Positions 1 to 8,763 are shown, numbered from the stretch's first letter. The stretch: 64,000 nt of DNA from an uncultured Prevotella sp. (GCA_934204655.1 CAKPZJ010000003.1:1-64000); one strand, 5' to 3'. The notes: generated by a model not told the origin, from the sequence alone. Numbers and translations: made by a program.

Positions 1-128
1 TCGCCATTGACACCGCAAGATACAACGTTGCGAGCGAGAGCCGGCGAAATGCTCTCGGCGATTTGTAACCCCGTTACTCCGTTCTCGTATTCACGCACGG
101 AACCATCAGGAAAAGTGATTTTAACCAT
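1..128 (-). CDS. thrS: Threonyl-tRNA synthetase, N-terminal fragment (cut by window edge)
   Basis: Reading back from the ATG at 126-128 gives a 42-residue open fragment that runs off the left edge. It begins [17 protein letters not shown] and continues GLQIAESIS, the TGS-domain start typical of threonyl-tRNA synthetase. The enzyme charges tRNA-Thr in the cytoplasm. Only the TGS domain is visible; the editing and catalytic domains lie outside the window. It follows the TPR gene on the same strand after 147 bases and has its own -7 element at 158-165. Too little is visible to exclude another TGS protein, but the start matches ThrS best. Confidence 0.85.
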   Translation of the reverse strand, partial: MVKITFPDGSVREYENGVTGLQIAESISPALARNVVSCGVNG

Positions 129-157
129 AATACAAATTAGTTTTATTTTAATCACTG

Positions 158-165
158 CAAAAGTA
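158..165 (-). promoter_or_regulatory. Bacteroidetes -7 element upstream of thrS
   Basis: The minus strand reads TACTTTTG, matching TAnnTTTG, 30 bases upstream of the thrS ATG. No clear TTTG lies at the usual 19-21 base spacing. Confidence 0.55.
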
Positions 166-275
166 ATATTTTGTTTTGACAATAAATAACAAAAGGACGG
201 TAATTTTCATTACCGCCCTTATTTCGTTGCCCACGGCCGCACCGATGGGAACGGCCACACGGGTCTTTTACAATT

Positions 276-2360
276 CTATTTACTGGTAGATACCTGCTTG
301 ATGACGCTATAGGCGTTGTAGATGCCCAACTCGCCAGCACGGCTCAGGTCGCTGATACCGGCCGAGCGGTTGCCGTTCTTCACATAGGCCACCCCGCGGT
401 TAAAGTAGGCTTCAGCCAGGTAGGCATCCAGGCTGATAGCCCGCGTATAGTCGTCTATGGCATTGGTGTATTCGCCCTGCGAGGCATAGAGATTGGCCCG
501 GTCATAATATAGGTAGGCGTTCTGCGGTGCCAAAGCTATGGCGTGGTCTAAGTCGACCCTCACACGGAGCATGCGGGCGGCCGCGTCGGACATCTGGACA
601 CCATGCGTACGGTCAAACTCATTGATGAGATGCTGGCAAACAGCCCGCTGCCAATAGGCCATAACAGACAGAGTGTCAGACTGAAGCACTACCGTAAGGT
701 CGCTGATGGCTGCATCAAAATCCTGTACCACCGAGTAAACCACAGCCCTACGCATCAGCGGGTGTCGTACGCCGGCCACACGGGGAGCCTTCTCTATGAT
801 GGCCGTAAGCGAGTCGGCCAGATGGAAGAAGGCTTGCGACTGGGCCTCGGTAAGCTGGGGCGGATTGCAAGTTACATATATTTTATGCCCAGCAGCCTCG
901 TGGGCGACCGCGGTATTAAATGCCTCGACATCGCGGTCAAATGCCTGGTACGAGTTCACTCCATTATTGTACTTGAAGAACGACAGGGCGTACATCGGCA
1001 TGAATTCCACATCCACTGTCCGGTTCTGCACCTTGCCGCGGAAAGCGCTCTTGTACTCCTGGCCCGTAGTATTCTCGTCGGGCACCACCAGGCTGGTGTA
1101 CTTCTCAGGATCTATCTCGCTGCGCTTACGCATTTCGCGGCGCTTGTTCTTACTCCAACGCGGCTGGATGCCCAGGTGCTTGTTCATCTGTGCCTTGAAG
1201 ATGCGGAACTCGTCCATCTCGGCCTTGGCGGTCATTCCGAGCCTACGGCAAGCCTTTGCCCTATACGACAGACCTGTCCAAAAATTAGGAAACTGAGCTA
1301 TTACCGTACTGTAATCGCGGATGGCAGCACGCAGGTTGCCCGTCCGGTCGTGCAGCAGGGCACGGTTAAAGATGGCCAGGTAGTCGTGGGGCTCCATGTG
1401 GATAACGTAGTCAAAATCGGAGATGGCCCGGTTATCGTCGCCCAACTGCATACGCAACTGGCCACGGTTATAGTGAGCGATAAAGTTGTTAGGATCCAGG
1501 TCGAGCGCCATGTCATAATCGGCCATGGCACCACGCAGGTTGTTGTAGTTGTAACGGGCCAAGGCGCGGTTCACATAATTTCCCGCCACCTTGGGCTTCA
1601 AATGGATAGCCTTACTCAAGAACTTATCGGCGTCTCGCCATTCGCGCCGCGCCAGGCTGATGTACGAGCGCGTAGACCACGAGTCGCCGTCGTAGGGGTC
1701 TATCGCCAGACTCCGGTCAAGCCATTTAGCCGCTTCGGTAGTATCTTTCTCCTTGAGATAGACCTCAGCATTAAGCGAATAGGCGTTGGCAAACTTGGAC
1801 CACTTACTGACAATAGTGTCCAGATCCAGATGGGCCTGCTTGTAGTCCTTGTTGTTCATACGGCAGAGCACCCGGTTGAACCAGTAGTTACGCTGGTCGG
1901 GATTAAGACGTATGGCCTGGGTATAGTCGGCTATAGCCTCGCTGTACTTGTTCTGCCGAACCTGCGAGATGGCCCTCAGGTCGTACAGTCCGTCGATATA
2001 TGGATTAAGCCTGATGGCCTGCGACACGTCATGCACGGCTCCGCTGAAATCTTCCAAGCAGAATTTGGCTATTCCCCGGTACTGCCACGGACGGTACAGG
2101 TACGGCTTGAGAACTATTACTTGGTTAAAATATTGGATGGAGAGTACATAGTCCTCGTAGTGCAGGGCTATCTCGCCGCTCAGCATCAGCCTGTCGGTGT
2201 TATACTGAGCCCGCAAAGGTGCAAGGACAGCCAACAGCAACAACCATGTCACAGCCAGGCGCTTACAACGAGCCACACTACTGGCCAAGGCCCTCAGCCC
2301 CATGCGCAGCATGCTTCCCGCTACTCCCGTCATTGTCCGTAACATCATTGCCATTGTCAT
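276..2360 (-). CDS. Tetratricopeptide-repeat protein, exported
   Basis: This 694-residue protein has a basic N-terminus, a hydrophobic segment (about residues 38-50, VTWLLLLAVLAPLRAQ) that looks like a signal peptide, and many 34-residue TPR units of the form YNRGxxxxxxGDxxxAIxDYxxxIxLxP. There are two TPR blocks, about 55-370 and 540-690, separated by a non-TPR stretch with charged sequence near 385-430. It is probably a periplasmic or outer-membrane scaffold; no enzymatic motif is visible. It lies 68 bases after def and before thrS, in line with ruvX and def. The start is uncertain: Met17 (position 2312) would give a more usual signal peptide. Function unknown. Confidence 0.85.
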   Translation of the reverse strand: MTMAMMLRTMTGVAGSMLRMGLRALASSVARCKRLAVTWLLLLAVLAPLRAQYNTDRLMLSGEIALHYEDYVLSIQYFNQVIVLKPYLYRPWQYRGIAKFCLEDFSGAVHDVSQAIRLNPYIDGLYDLRAISQVRQNKYSEAIADYTQAIRLNPDQRNYWFNRVLCRMNNKDYKQAHLDLDTIVSKWSKFANAYSLNAEVYLKEKDTTEAAKWLDRSLAIDPYDGDSWSTRSYISLARREWRDADKFLSKAIHLKPKVAGNYVNRALARYNYNNLRGAMADYDMALDLDPNNFIAHYNRGQLRMQLGDDNRAISDFDYVIHMEPHDYLAIFNRALLHDRTGNLRAAIRDYSTVIAQFPNFWTGLSYRAKACRRLGMTAKAEMDEFRIFKAQMNKHLGIQPRWSKNKRREMRKRSEIDPEKYTSLVVPDENTTGQEYKSAFRGKVQNRTVDVEFMPMYALSFFKYNNGVNSYQAFDRDVEAFNTAVAHEAAGHKIYVTCNPPQLTEAQSQAFFHLADSLTAIIEKAPRVAGVRHPLMRRAVVYSVVQDFDAAISDLTVVLQSDTLSVMAYWQRAVCQHLINEFDRTHGVQMSDAAARMLRVRVDLDHAIALAPQNAYLYYDRANLYASQGEYTNAIDDYTRAISLDAYLAEAYFNRGVAYVKNGNRSAGISDLSRAGELGIYNAYSVIKQVSTSK

Positions 2361-2428
2361 TATCCTTCATACATTGGTGTCCCTATCTGTATCGGCCTCT
2401 ATCCGGAACACTATAGAAGTCGCGGCTC

Positions 2429-2992
2429 TCAACGCCGTACCGGCTTGGTGCGGTAAGCACACCGATATTTGCCCTGAGTGAGTGCCTTGAGTTTGCTTCG
2501 TATCAACTGCTTGCGCAGGGGCGACAGGCGGTCTACAAACATAGTCCCTTCCAAGTGGTCGAACTCATGCTGCATCACCCGAGCCAGGTAACCGTCTACC
2601 CATTCGTCATGGGGGCACATGCCCTCATCAAGGTAAGTTACGTGGATACGTGTAGGGCGAACCACGGACTCATGGATACCGGGAATACTGAGGCACCCCT
2701 CTTCCATACTCTCCTTCTTAGAGTCGTCATCGTACTCCACAATGTGCGGATTGATAAAGGCGTGACGATAGTTGGCATACTCAGGAAAATCCTCCTTGAG
2801 CACATCCAGGTCTATCACTACCAGCCTAATGGCCAATCCCACCTGGGGAGCCGCCAACCCTATTCCCTCAGACGCATCGAGGGTCTCGTACATATTCAGG
2901 ATAAGTTCCTTCAGATTGGGGTACTCTGGGGTTATGTCCTCGGCCACCTTGCGAAGCACAGGTTGCCCATATATATAAATAGGTAATATCAT
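2429..2992 (-). CDS. def: Peptide deformylase
   Basis: Def removes the formyl group from the N-terminal methionine of nascent proteins. All three family motifs are present: motif 1 GIGLAAPQVG (about residues 43-52), motif 2 EEGCLSIPG with the metal-binding Cys, and motif 3 HEFDHLEG with two metal His and the catalytic Glu. At 187 residues it is of normal length. The start ATG at 2990-2992 gives MILPIYIYGQPVLRK, the usual beginning. It sits 28 bases after ruvX and is probably cotranscribed with it. Confidence 0.97.
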   Translation of the reverse strand: MILPIYIYGQPVLRKVAEDITPEYPNLKELILNMYETLDASEGIGLAAPQVGLAIRLVVIDLDVLKEDFPEYANYRHAFINPHIVEYDDDSKKESMEEGCLSIPGIHESVVRPTRIHVTYLDEGMCPHDEWVDGYLARVMQHEFDHLEGTMFVDRLSPLRKQLIRSKLKALTQGKYRCAYRTKPVRR

Positions 2993-3020
2993 AAAAACAA
3001 AAAATATAACTATCCGGGGC

Positions 3021-3434
3021 CTACTTACGCGCGTTCATCCAGTCCTGCAGGATGATGGTGGCGCTAATCTCGTCTACCAGCCCCTTGTTCTCCCTCCGGG
3101 CCTTCTTGCGAACGCCACTGTCCAGTATCACCTGGTGCGCCAGCACCGAGGTGAACCTCTCGTCATAAAATTCGACAGGTATCTCGGGGCGTTTCTTCCT
3201 CCACAGAGCCACAAAGTGCTCCACCCGTGCCAGGTTCTCGCTCGGGGCGCCATTAGTCTGCATAGGCTTGCCCACCACGATACGCTCTACGGGTTCGCGG
3301 GCGATGTATGCTTCCAGGAAGTCGAACAACTGAGATGTAGAAACAGTGGCCAACCCGTTGGCGATTATCTGCAACGGGTCAGTCACTGCTATTCCTGTGC
3401 GTTTCTTACCATAATCGATAGAAAGAACACGCAT
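3021..3434 (-). CDS. ruvX: Putative pre-16S rRNA nuclease / Holliday-junction resolvase-like YqgF
   Basis: This 137-residue RNase H-fold protein is of the RuvX/YqgF family, implicated in 16S rRNA 5'-end maturation and possibly in recombination. The first strand carries the metal-binding Asp in MRVLSIDYGKKRTGIAV. VGKPMQTNG is the second conserved block, and DERFTS near residue 92 supplies the second acidic site. A C-terminal VDEISATIILQDW gives the last Asp. It starts 8 bases after the SPOR lipoprotein gene and precedes def. Confidence 0.95.
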   Translation of the reverse strand: MRVLSIDYGKKRTGIAVTDPLQIIANGLATVSTSQLFDFLEAYIAREPVERIVVGKPMQTNGAPSENLARVEHFVALWRKKRPEIPVEFYDERFTSVLAHQVILDSGVRKKARRENKGLVDEISATIILQDWMNARK

Positions 3435-3442
3435 CCTATATT

Positions 3443-3934
3443 TTACTTTTTGAAGAGAAGCCAGGCATCGTGGTAGTTACCGGCACGGAACTGATTGCGG
3501 CTCTGTACGGCAGCAGCCTTGTCGGCAAAAGTGGTAGCTACGACACGGTACATGCCACGAGTAGGATTGAGAACTATCTGAGCCTGATAACCGGCAGCCT
3601 TAAGCGTGTTCTGCAAGCCCTCGGCGTTAGCCTTAAGAGAGAAAGAGCCAACAACCACGCTGTAGTTCTGCAGACCGGCACCGCTTACGAGTGTAACATC
3701 CTCGGTACGTACATTGGCATTGTCCACATTGTCAACCACGGTAGTCTCCGTAGCAGGTTTCTCCACGATGGGAGCCACCACTGGAGCCTGAGTCTCAGGC
3801 TGGGTAGCCACCTGCTGTTCCTGGGCCCTTGCCTTGTCGTATGCCTTCTTAAATGCGCTATCCTTGCTTGAACCACAGCTTGCCATAACCAGCGCTGCGC
3901 AGAGTGTCGCGCACATTACTAAACTTTTTTTCAT
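3443..3934 (-). CDS. SPOR-domain lipoprotein
   Basis: A longer reading frame extends to 4006, but the ATG at 3934 gives MKKSLVMCATLCAALVMASCGSS, a clear lipoprotein signal with lipobox Cys, so I place the start there (163 residues). The middle is Gln/Ala/Val/Thr-rich linker. The last 70 residues (from about NYSVVVGSFSLKANAEGL to LLFKK) form a SPOR domain, which binds denuded glycan strands of peptidoglycan at division sites. It is the first gene of a run with ruvX and def and probably acts in the periplasm, anchored to a membrane. Confidence 0.9.
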   Translation of the reverse strand: MKKSLVMCATLCAALVMASCGSSKDSAFKKAYDKARAQEQQVATQPETQAPVVAPIVEKPATETTVVDNVDNANVRTEDVTLVSGAGLQNYSVVVGSFSLKANAEGLQNTLKAAGYQAQIVLNPTRGMYRVVATTFADKAAAVQSRNQFRAGNYHDAWLLFKK

Positions 3935-4104
3935 AATTGCGTAAGCTATTTTGAGATTAATTACTGTCTTTGAATTTGTTGCGAAATTACAAAATATCTT
4001 GCACAAAAAGTGTGTTTGCCCGAATAAAATTTGTTAAAAGCATCAAAAGCAACGCTTTTAACAAAAAATGTCTACTTTTTTATGGCCATTATGTTTTCTT
4101 TTCT

Positions 4105-4112
4105 TACATTTG
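4105..4112 (+). promoter_or_regulatory. -7 element for the YtxH operon
   Basis: TACATTTG matches TAnnTTTG and lies 61 bases upstream of the YtxH start; the flanking sequence is T-rich. No other good -7 match lies between 4007 and 4172. Confidence 0.5.
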
Positions 4113-4172
4113 CCAGTGGTATTGGTACTGCCAACACCGCAGACATTATTAATTCTTTAAAAAATAAGACGT

Positions 4173-4391
4173 ATGAAAACATTAGGTTACATTGGAGCAT
4201 TCTTAGGAGGCGCTCTCGCCGGTGCCGCCTTAGGCTTGATTTTGGCTCCTGAGAAAGGCGAGGACACCCGCAAGAAGATTTCGGGTGCTGTTGACGATTT
4301 CTGCAAGAAGCACGACATCAACCTGAGCCGTAAACAGGTTGAGGACCTGGTAGACGACATCAAGGACGCTGCTGGCGACGCTATAGATTAA
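4173..4391 (+). CDS. YtxH-domain small membrane protein
   Basis: This 72-residue protein starts MKTLGYIGAFLGGALAGAALGL, one Gly/Ala-rich transmembrane segment, followed by LAPEKGEDTRKKI, the signature end of the YtxH domain, and then an amphipathic acidic tail. YtxH proteins are small membrane proteins linked to general stress in Firmicutes; the role in Bacteroidetes is not known. It is the first gene of three on the plus strand, with 11 bases to the next start. Confidence 0.88.
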   Translation: MKTLGYIGAFLGGALAGAALGLILAPEKGEDTRKKISGAVDDFCKKHDINLSRKQVEDLVDDIKDAAGDAID

Positions 4392-4402
4392 TACAGGTGC
4401 GC

Positions 4403-4753
4403 ATGTTCTCCAATGACAGAAACATCGAGACGATAGGACAGCTGGTCGAGGCTATCAAGCACTACATCGGCCTGCGCGGCGAGTACATCAAGCTCAACGT
4501 AGTTGACAAGGTGGTGCGGCTGCTCACCGTGGCCACCATCAGCGTCATCATCGCCGTGCTGCTCATGCTTACCCTCATCTACCTATCGTTTGCCGTGGCT
4601 TATGCCCTTGCCCCCGTCATGGGTATGGCGATGGCCTTTGGCATGGTAGCAGGCTGCTACTTCGTGGTTCTGCTGCTATGCCTGGCTTTCCGCAAGCAAT
4701 GGATAGAGCGCCCCTTAGTAAGATTTCTGGCAAGTATATTAATGGAGAAATAA
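4403..4753 (+). CDS. Holin-like integral membrane protein (phage_holin_3_6 / DUF1469 type)
   Basis: This 116-residue protein has an N-terminal amphipathic stretch (ETIGQLVEAIKHYIGLRGEY) and two long hydrophobic helices, about residues 36-60 and 68-92, each rich in Val, Leu and Ala. This layout is that of the phage-holin superfamily III proteins found beside YtxH genes in Bacteroidetes. It is probably a housekeeping membrane protein rather than a phage gene, as no phage gene is nearby. A GTG at 4397 in the same frame is an alternative start; I prefer the ATG at 4403. Three bases separate it from the next gene. Confidence 0.8.
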   Translation: MFSNDRNIETIGQLVEAIKHYIGLRGEYIKLNVVDKVVRLLTVATISVIIAVLLMLTLIYLSFAVAYALAPVMGMAMAFGMVAGCYFVVLLLCLAFRKQWIERPLVRFLASILMEK

Positions 4754-4756
4754 GCT

Positions 4757-5038
4757 ATGACCAACGACAGCGCATCTACTTCATACAACTCGCTCGCAGA
4801 GATAAGGGCCCGACGCGAAGCACTGGGCAAGGAGATAGAGGCCGACGGCCAGCAGATTAAGAAACTATGGGGGCAGCTCTTTGCCAAGGACGAGCCCGAG
4901 GCTTACGCTACTCCCTCGAAGCGCCTCAACCGCCTGCTCTCTACTGGAGCGGGCATGTTCGATGCCGCCCTGCTCGGCTGGAAACTTTACCGTAAGTTTA
5001 GCGGCAAACCGCTATTCTCTAAAAAACGGAGGTGGTAA
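4757..5038 (+). CDS. Conserved hypothetical protein, third gene of the YtxH/holin operon
   Basis: This 93-residue basic protein has a predicted helix with heptad-like charge (EIRARREALGKEIEADG) in the N-terminal half and a short moderately hydrophobic stretch (GAGMFDAALLGWKLYRKF) near residue 68. It has no signal peptide and no motif I recognise. Its start lies 3 bases after the holin-like stop, so translation is probably coupled. Position suggests a partner of the two membrane proteins; that is inference. Confidence 0.75.
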   Translation: MTNDSASTSYNSLAEIRARREALGKEIEADGQQIKKLWGQLFAKDEPEAYATPSKRLNRLLSTGAGMFDAALLGWKLYRKFSGKPLFSKKRRW

Positions 5039-5046
5039 CCACGCCA

Positions 5047-5066
5047 CCTATTATATATAATAAAGG
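5047..5066. repeat. AT-rich intergenic palindrome (CC...GG)
   Basis: CCTATTATATATAATAAAGG is a near-perfect palindrome and overlaps the start of the terminator hairpin. It is one of about ten similar junction motifs in the window; see findings. Confidence 0.5.
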
Positions 5067-5091
5067 GGAGCCCAGCCAAGGGTTCCCCTTT
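5062..5091. terminator. Bidirectional intrinsic terminator
   Basis: AAAGGGGAGCCC (5062-5073) pairs with GGGTTCCCCTTT (5080-5091) around a 6-base loop, with T/A-rich flanks on both sides. It separates the convergent 93-residue gene and pyk. Confidence 0.85.
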
Positions 5092-5197
5092 ATTATTGGT
5101 AACTGCCCCAACTACCGCCAGAGCTCCAGGCGACGGGGAGGGTATCGCGGCATGGCTGCGAGCCGTCGCGGCCGTACCCCCTGCCATCAGCCCTACA

Positions 5198-6646
5198 CTA
5201 TTCGGCCATATCAGGCAGGTGGAACTCGTAAGACCTGTCGAATACCTGGCTCACACGGTTGATTTCGAGGAAAGTAGCCCCGCCGTTGACACCGATGCTA
5301 CCACCCAGATAAGCTATCTTGTCCTCATTCTTGATATACCCCTTCTGTAAGAGCATGCGCAGGGCCGCGGTGAAGAGGAAGAGCGAGCTAACGTGCTTCT
5401 TCTGATAGATGGGGATTACTCCGTAACTCAGGTTGAGCCACCGCTGTGTCTTCTCGTTGTTGTAGCAGATGGCCAATACCGGCGTTGGGCCACGGAAAGC
5501 GGCTATGTCGCGTGCAGTCTGACCCGTCTCGCTGGCCGTGATGATGCCGGCCACGCCCAACTTACGTGTGGAGTCGATGGCAGCATGGGCCAGAAACTCG
5601 CGCTGGGTACAGTCCTCGTTCAGAGGCACCTCTATGTCGTTGGCGCGTATCTTGTCCTTCTCAGCCTGTTCAGCTATGGCCGCCATGGTCTTCACGGCTT
5701 CCAGGGGATACTTACCTGAGGCTGTCTCGCCGCTCAGCATGAGCGCATCGGTACGGTAATAGATGGCGTTGGCTATATCGGTCACCTCGGCCCGGGTAGG
5801 CCGCGGGTTGTTTATCATCGTGTGCAGCATCTGCGTGGCTACGATGACCGGCTTCTTCTTGAGCACGCACTTGCGGATTATCATGCGCTGTATGCCGGGT
5901 ATCCGCTCGATGGGCACCTCGATGCCCAGGTCGCCACGAGCTATCATGATGCCATACGAGGCATCGATTATCTCGTCTATGTTATCCACGCCCTCCTGGT
6001 TCTCTATCTTCGAGATTATCTTGATATCGCTTCCGCGCTCATCGAGCATCTGCTGTACGGCGCGCACATCGGCGGCGCTGCGCACGAACGAGTGGGCGAT
6101 GAAGTCGATGTCCTCGTCGATAGCCAGGTTGATGTTGCGCTTGTCCTTCTCCGTCAGCGCAGGCAAATCTATGTGTACGCCCGGCACGTTGACGCTCTTG
6201 TGGGCACCCAGCACCCCCTCGTTCTGCACCTGAGCCACCAGCATGGGGCCTACCTGCTCCATGACAACCATATCGAGCAGTCCGTCGTCAAAGAGGACAT
6301 GGTCGCCCTCGCTCACGCTTTTCGTAAAGTCTGGGTAGGTCACGTTGATAATGTCATGGGTGGTGTCCATCTCCGGGCGACCAAATATCTTGACCACATC
6401 GCCCCGCTTGTAGCTTATGGGGGCAGCCACATTGGTGGTGCGAACCTCGGGGCCCTTGGTATCTATGAGCAGGGCCAGGTGGGGCGACACCTCGCGCGTG
6501 TTGCGTATTATCGTACGGATGCCATCGGGGGTGGCGTGGGCGGTATTCATACGTACTACATTCATGCCGGCAAAGAACAGCTTACGCAGAAAGTCTACGT
6601 CGCACCGCCGGTCGCTTATTGAGCATACTATCTTGGTCTGTTTCAT
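5198..6646 (-). CDS. pyk: Pyruvate kinase
   Basis: This 482-residue protein catalyses phosphoenolpyruvate plus ADP to pyruvate plus ATP in glycolysis. Motifs include the start KIVCSISDRR, the substrate loop IDTKGPEVR, IISKIENQEGVDNIDEI with the catalytic Lys, IMIARGDLGIEVP with the Mg ligands, and ATQMLHTMINNPRPTRAEVTD. The C-terminal allosteric domain is present (ITASETGQTAR). Length is normal. VRMNTAHAT replaces the commoner RMNFSHG at the nucleotide site. The gene lies 48 bases downstream of the nitroreductase gene and ends at a bidirectional terminator. Confidence 0.97.
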   Translation of the reverse strand: MKQTKIVCSISDRRCDVDFLRKLFFAGMNVVRMNTAHATPDGIRTIIRNTREVSPHLALLIDTKGPEVRTTNVAAPISYKRGDVVKIFGRPEMDTTHDIINVTYPDFTKSVSEGDHVLFDDGLLDMVVMEQVGPMLVAQVQNEGVLGAHKSVNVPGVHIDLPALTEKDKRNINLAIDEDIDFIAHSFVRSAADVRAVQQMLDERGSDIKIISKIENQEGVDNIDEIIDASYGIMIARGDLGIEVPIERIPGIQRMIIRKCVLKKKPVIVATQMLHTMINNPRPTRAEVTDIANAIYYRTDALMLSGETASGKYPLEAVKTMAAIAEQAEKDKIRANDIEVPLNEDCTQREFLAHAAIDSTRKLGVAGIITASETGQTARDIAAFRGPTPVLAICYNNEKTQRWLNLSYGVIPIYQKKHVSSLFLFTAALRMLLQKGYIKNEDKIAYLGGSIGVNGGATFLEINRVSQVFDRSYEFHLPDMAE

Positions 6647-6694
6647 CCTTATTGTTGTCTTGCGTGTTATACCTTATTATATATATAGCCTTTC

Positions 6695-7333
6695 TCACTT
6701 GCTCTCCCATCCCACGGGATGGTTTATCAGGGTCACCTGCGTGGCCGCCAGTCCTAAGGCTGTGTGCAGGGCCTCGGCATCCATCGTGGCCCGGGGCACG
6801 GTGGCCAGGCCCAGCGCCGTACAGGCCAGACATATATTCTGCGACACGTAGCCGGCATCTACCAGACCCATCCGTGCGGCAGCCTGGTCATCGGCTATCT
6901 TGGTAAACCGGGCACGGTCGCTCACCAGCACCAACATCAGCGGAGCCGAAGCCACTGCCGTCTGCCGGCCAGCCACCATGGGGCGCAGGTCGGCCGTAGA
7001 TACGCGCACCAGGCGGTTGGCCTGGCGGTCAAAGCGGTAAGCGCCATCGGCCCTTACTACATAGACGTCTATATCCTGGGCATTGAGGGCCGAGGGAGCA
7101 GTAGACATCTGCTGGGCGGGACGATTATAGCCACACGCGGCCCACAGCAGTTGCGACAGCAGGGGCAGACCCACGGGGGCCGACTGATAGCTGCGCACGG
7201 AGTGGCGCTGCTGGAGCGCATCAAACAGGGTCATCTTGACTTTCTTGTTGGGAACCGGGAGACTTATTTCGCCCTGGGCCATGGCCGAGAGACTGAGCGA
7301 AACCAGCACAGCTGCTACGAGTATCTTCTTCAT
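6695..7333 (-). CDS. Exported nitroreductase-family protein
   Basis: This 212-residue protein starts MKKILVAAVLVSLSLSAMAQ, a clear signal peptide with an AQ cleavage site. The mature part has RHSVRSYQ (the FMN-contacting start of the nitroreductase fold), LLWAACGYNRP, and NAQDIDVYVV. This resembles SagB-type oxidoreductases, which bind FMN. An exported nitroreductase-fold protein is unusual among FMN enzymes but common in Bacteroidales annotation. Substrate unknown. It is transcribed towards pyk and may be cotranscribed with it. Confidence 0.88.
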   Translation of the reverse strand: MKKILVAAVLVSLSLSAMAQGEISLPVPNKKVKMTLFDALQQRHSVRSYQSAPVGLPLLSQLLWAACGYNRPAQQMSTAPSALNAQDIDVYVVRADGAYRFDRQANRLVRVSTADLRPMVAGRQTAVASAPLMLVLVSDRARFTKIADDQAAARMGLVDAGYVSQNICLACTALGLATVPRATMDAEALHTALGLAATQVTLINHPVGWESK

Positions 7334-7362
7334 ATTAACCTGATGATATATGATTGTGAGTG

Positions 7363-7370
7363 CAAAATTA
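7363..7370 (-). promoter_or_regulatory. -7 element for the nitroreductase gene
   Basis: The minus strand reads TAATTTTG, 29 bases upstream of the ATG at 7333. It fits TAnnTTTG; no clear -33 element. Confidence 0.55.
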
Positions 7371-7489
7371 CATCAAATCTGAGATATAAAAGAAGTAAGG
7401 GCGGAAAATATCGCTACCGTGGTCATGTTTTTTCGGTAGCCCTCTACCCTGCCGGCCATGGTGAACCCACGGGGCACGGGGGCCGAGGC

Positions 7490-8581
7490 TCACGGCTCCT
7501 CAAACTCTAACTCGCCCTCTATCCACTCGGGATGGGCGCGCAGGTCGGCCTCGCTGAGGGGATTGGACACGGCCAGCCCCAACAGCCGTATGGGTCTGAC
7601 GGCCGAGTACGCCACCTGGGCCAGCAGGCGCTTGGCCAGCGGCAGGATGGCCGTCTTGGAGGTAAGCATGGCGGCCGACGTGGCACGCTTGCTCACCACG
7701 CTGAAGTCGGCATATTTTACCTTCAGCGTAAGGGTCTTGCCCTCGAAGCGGGCCTCGTGTATGCGGTCCACCAGTTCGAGCACGATGTGGTAGAGTTCGA
7801 TGATGAGCGTAGAGCGCAGGGCTATGTCCTGCATGAAGGTGCGCTCGCAGCCCACCGACTTTCGGGCATAGTCGGTAACCACGGGACGCAGGTCTATGCC
7901 CCTCGCGAAGTCATAGTAGATACGCCCGGCCTTGCCAAACACCTCTTCCAGGTGGGTACGCGACGCCTCGCGCAGCTGGATGCCGGTAAACATGCCCATA
8001 CGGTGCATGCGCGCGGCGGTCTTGGGGCCCACGCCCCAAAAATCCTCGATGGGCAGCCGGGCTATGAAGTCGAGCGCGCGGTCGGGGTGTATCACGCAGA
8101 GCCCGTCGGGCTTGCGGTAGTCGCTGGCCACCTTGGCCAGGAACTTATTGTACGACACGCCAGCCGAGGCGGTCAAGTTCAGTTCTGCGCGTATGCTCTC
8201 CTTGATTTCGCGGGCTATGTCTACCGCCAGGGCGATGCCCTTCTTGTTATGGGTTACGTCCAGGAATGCCTCGTCGATAGACAGGGGCTCTATCTGGTCG
8301 GTGTATCGCTCGAAGATGGCATGTATCTGGGCCGATACCTGGGCATAGTAGTCGTGGCGCGTGGGCACTATGATGAGCCCGGGGCACAGGCGCTTGGCCA
8401 TCAGTATCGACTGGGCCGAGTGTACACCGTAGCGGCGGGCCTCGTAGCTGGCCGTGCTGACCACGCCGCGCTCGCCGTCGAACCCCACGGCGACGGGCTT
8501 GCCGCGGAGCGAGGCATCGTCGCGCTGCTCGACCGCTGCAAAGAAGGCATCCATGTCTACATGTATTATCTTACGCTCCAT
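7490..8581 (-). CDS. dinB: DNA polymerase IV (Y-family, translesion)
   Basis: This Y-family polymerase copies damaged DNA with low fidelity. From the ATG at 8581 it is 363 residues long. HVDMDAFFAAVEQRD (residues 7-21) holds the first catalytic Asp, YEARRYGV the finger residues, and SIDEAFLDVT (about 103) the second acidic pair. Palm, thumb (helix-hairpin-helix near FWGVGPKTAARM) and little-finger domains are all present. The frame is open to 8632, but the extension carries no similarity, so I use 8581. It is divergent from the SprT-like gene. Confidence 0.95.
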   Translation of the reverse strand: MERKIIHVDMDAFFAAVEQRDDASLRGKPVAVGFDGERGVVSTASYEARRYGVHSAQSILMAKRLCPGLIIVPTRHDYYAQVSAQIHAIFERYTDQIEPLSIDEAFLDVTHNKKGIALAVDIAREIKESIRAELNLTASAGVSYNKFLAKVASDYRKPDGLCVIHPDRALDFIARLPIEDFWGVGPKTAARMHRMGMFTGIQLREASRTHLEEVFGKAGRIYYDFARGIDLRPVVTDYARKSVGCERTFMQDIALRSTLIIELYHIVLELVDRIHEARFEGKTLTLKVKYADFSVVSKRATSAAMLTSKTAILPLAKRLLAQVAYSAVRPIRLLGLAVSNPLSEADLRAHPEWIEGELEFEEP

Positions 8582-8671
8582 TGGCCTAACAAAGTTACTG
8601 CTTTTACGCCACATCATGGACATAATGGACAAAAAGATGATGGACCCACCCGAAGAAAATGTGCGCGCGGC

Positions 8672-8702
8672 TTGGCCGAGCCTGATAATCTCCGTAATTT
8701 TG
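8672..8702 (+). promoter_or_regulatory. Promoter for the SprT-like gene
   Basis: TTGG at 8672-8675 and TAATTTTG at 8695-8702 are spaced about 20 bases apart, fitting the Bacteroidetes consensus. A transcript beginning near 8709 supports the internal ATG at 8764 as start, because the frame's first ATG at 8713 would be almost leaderless. Confidence 0.65.
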
Positions 8703-8763
8703 CACTCTCAGAGTGCCACAGGCCATCGCGCCACCCATGGCGGCGGCACCCACCATCAGCAAT

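Noticed and set aside
603-2342. A 579-residue plus-strand open frame
   Set aside because: It is antisense to the TPR gene; its sequence shows no domain or signal and matches the frame shadow expected from the repeat codons.
2970-2983. ATATATAAATAGG resembling the junction AT motif
   Set aside because: It lies in the coding start of def and is explained by the conserved Ile-Tyr-Ile-Tyr-Gly codons.
4403-4753. Prophage remnant because of the holin-like gene
   Set aside because: No lysin, capsid, integrase or repressor is near; this holin-like family is chromosomal in Bacteroidetes.
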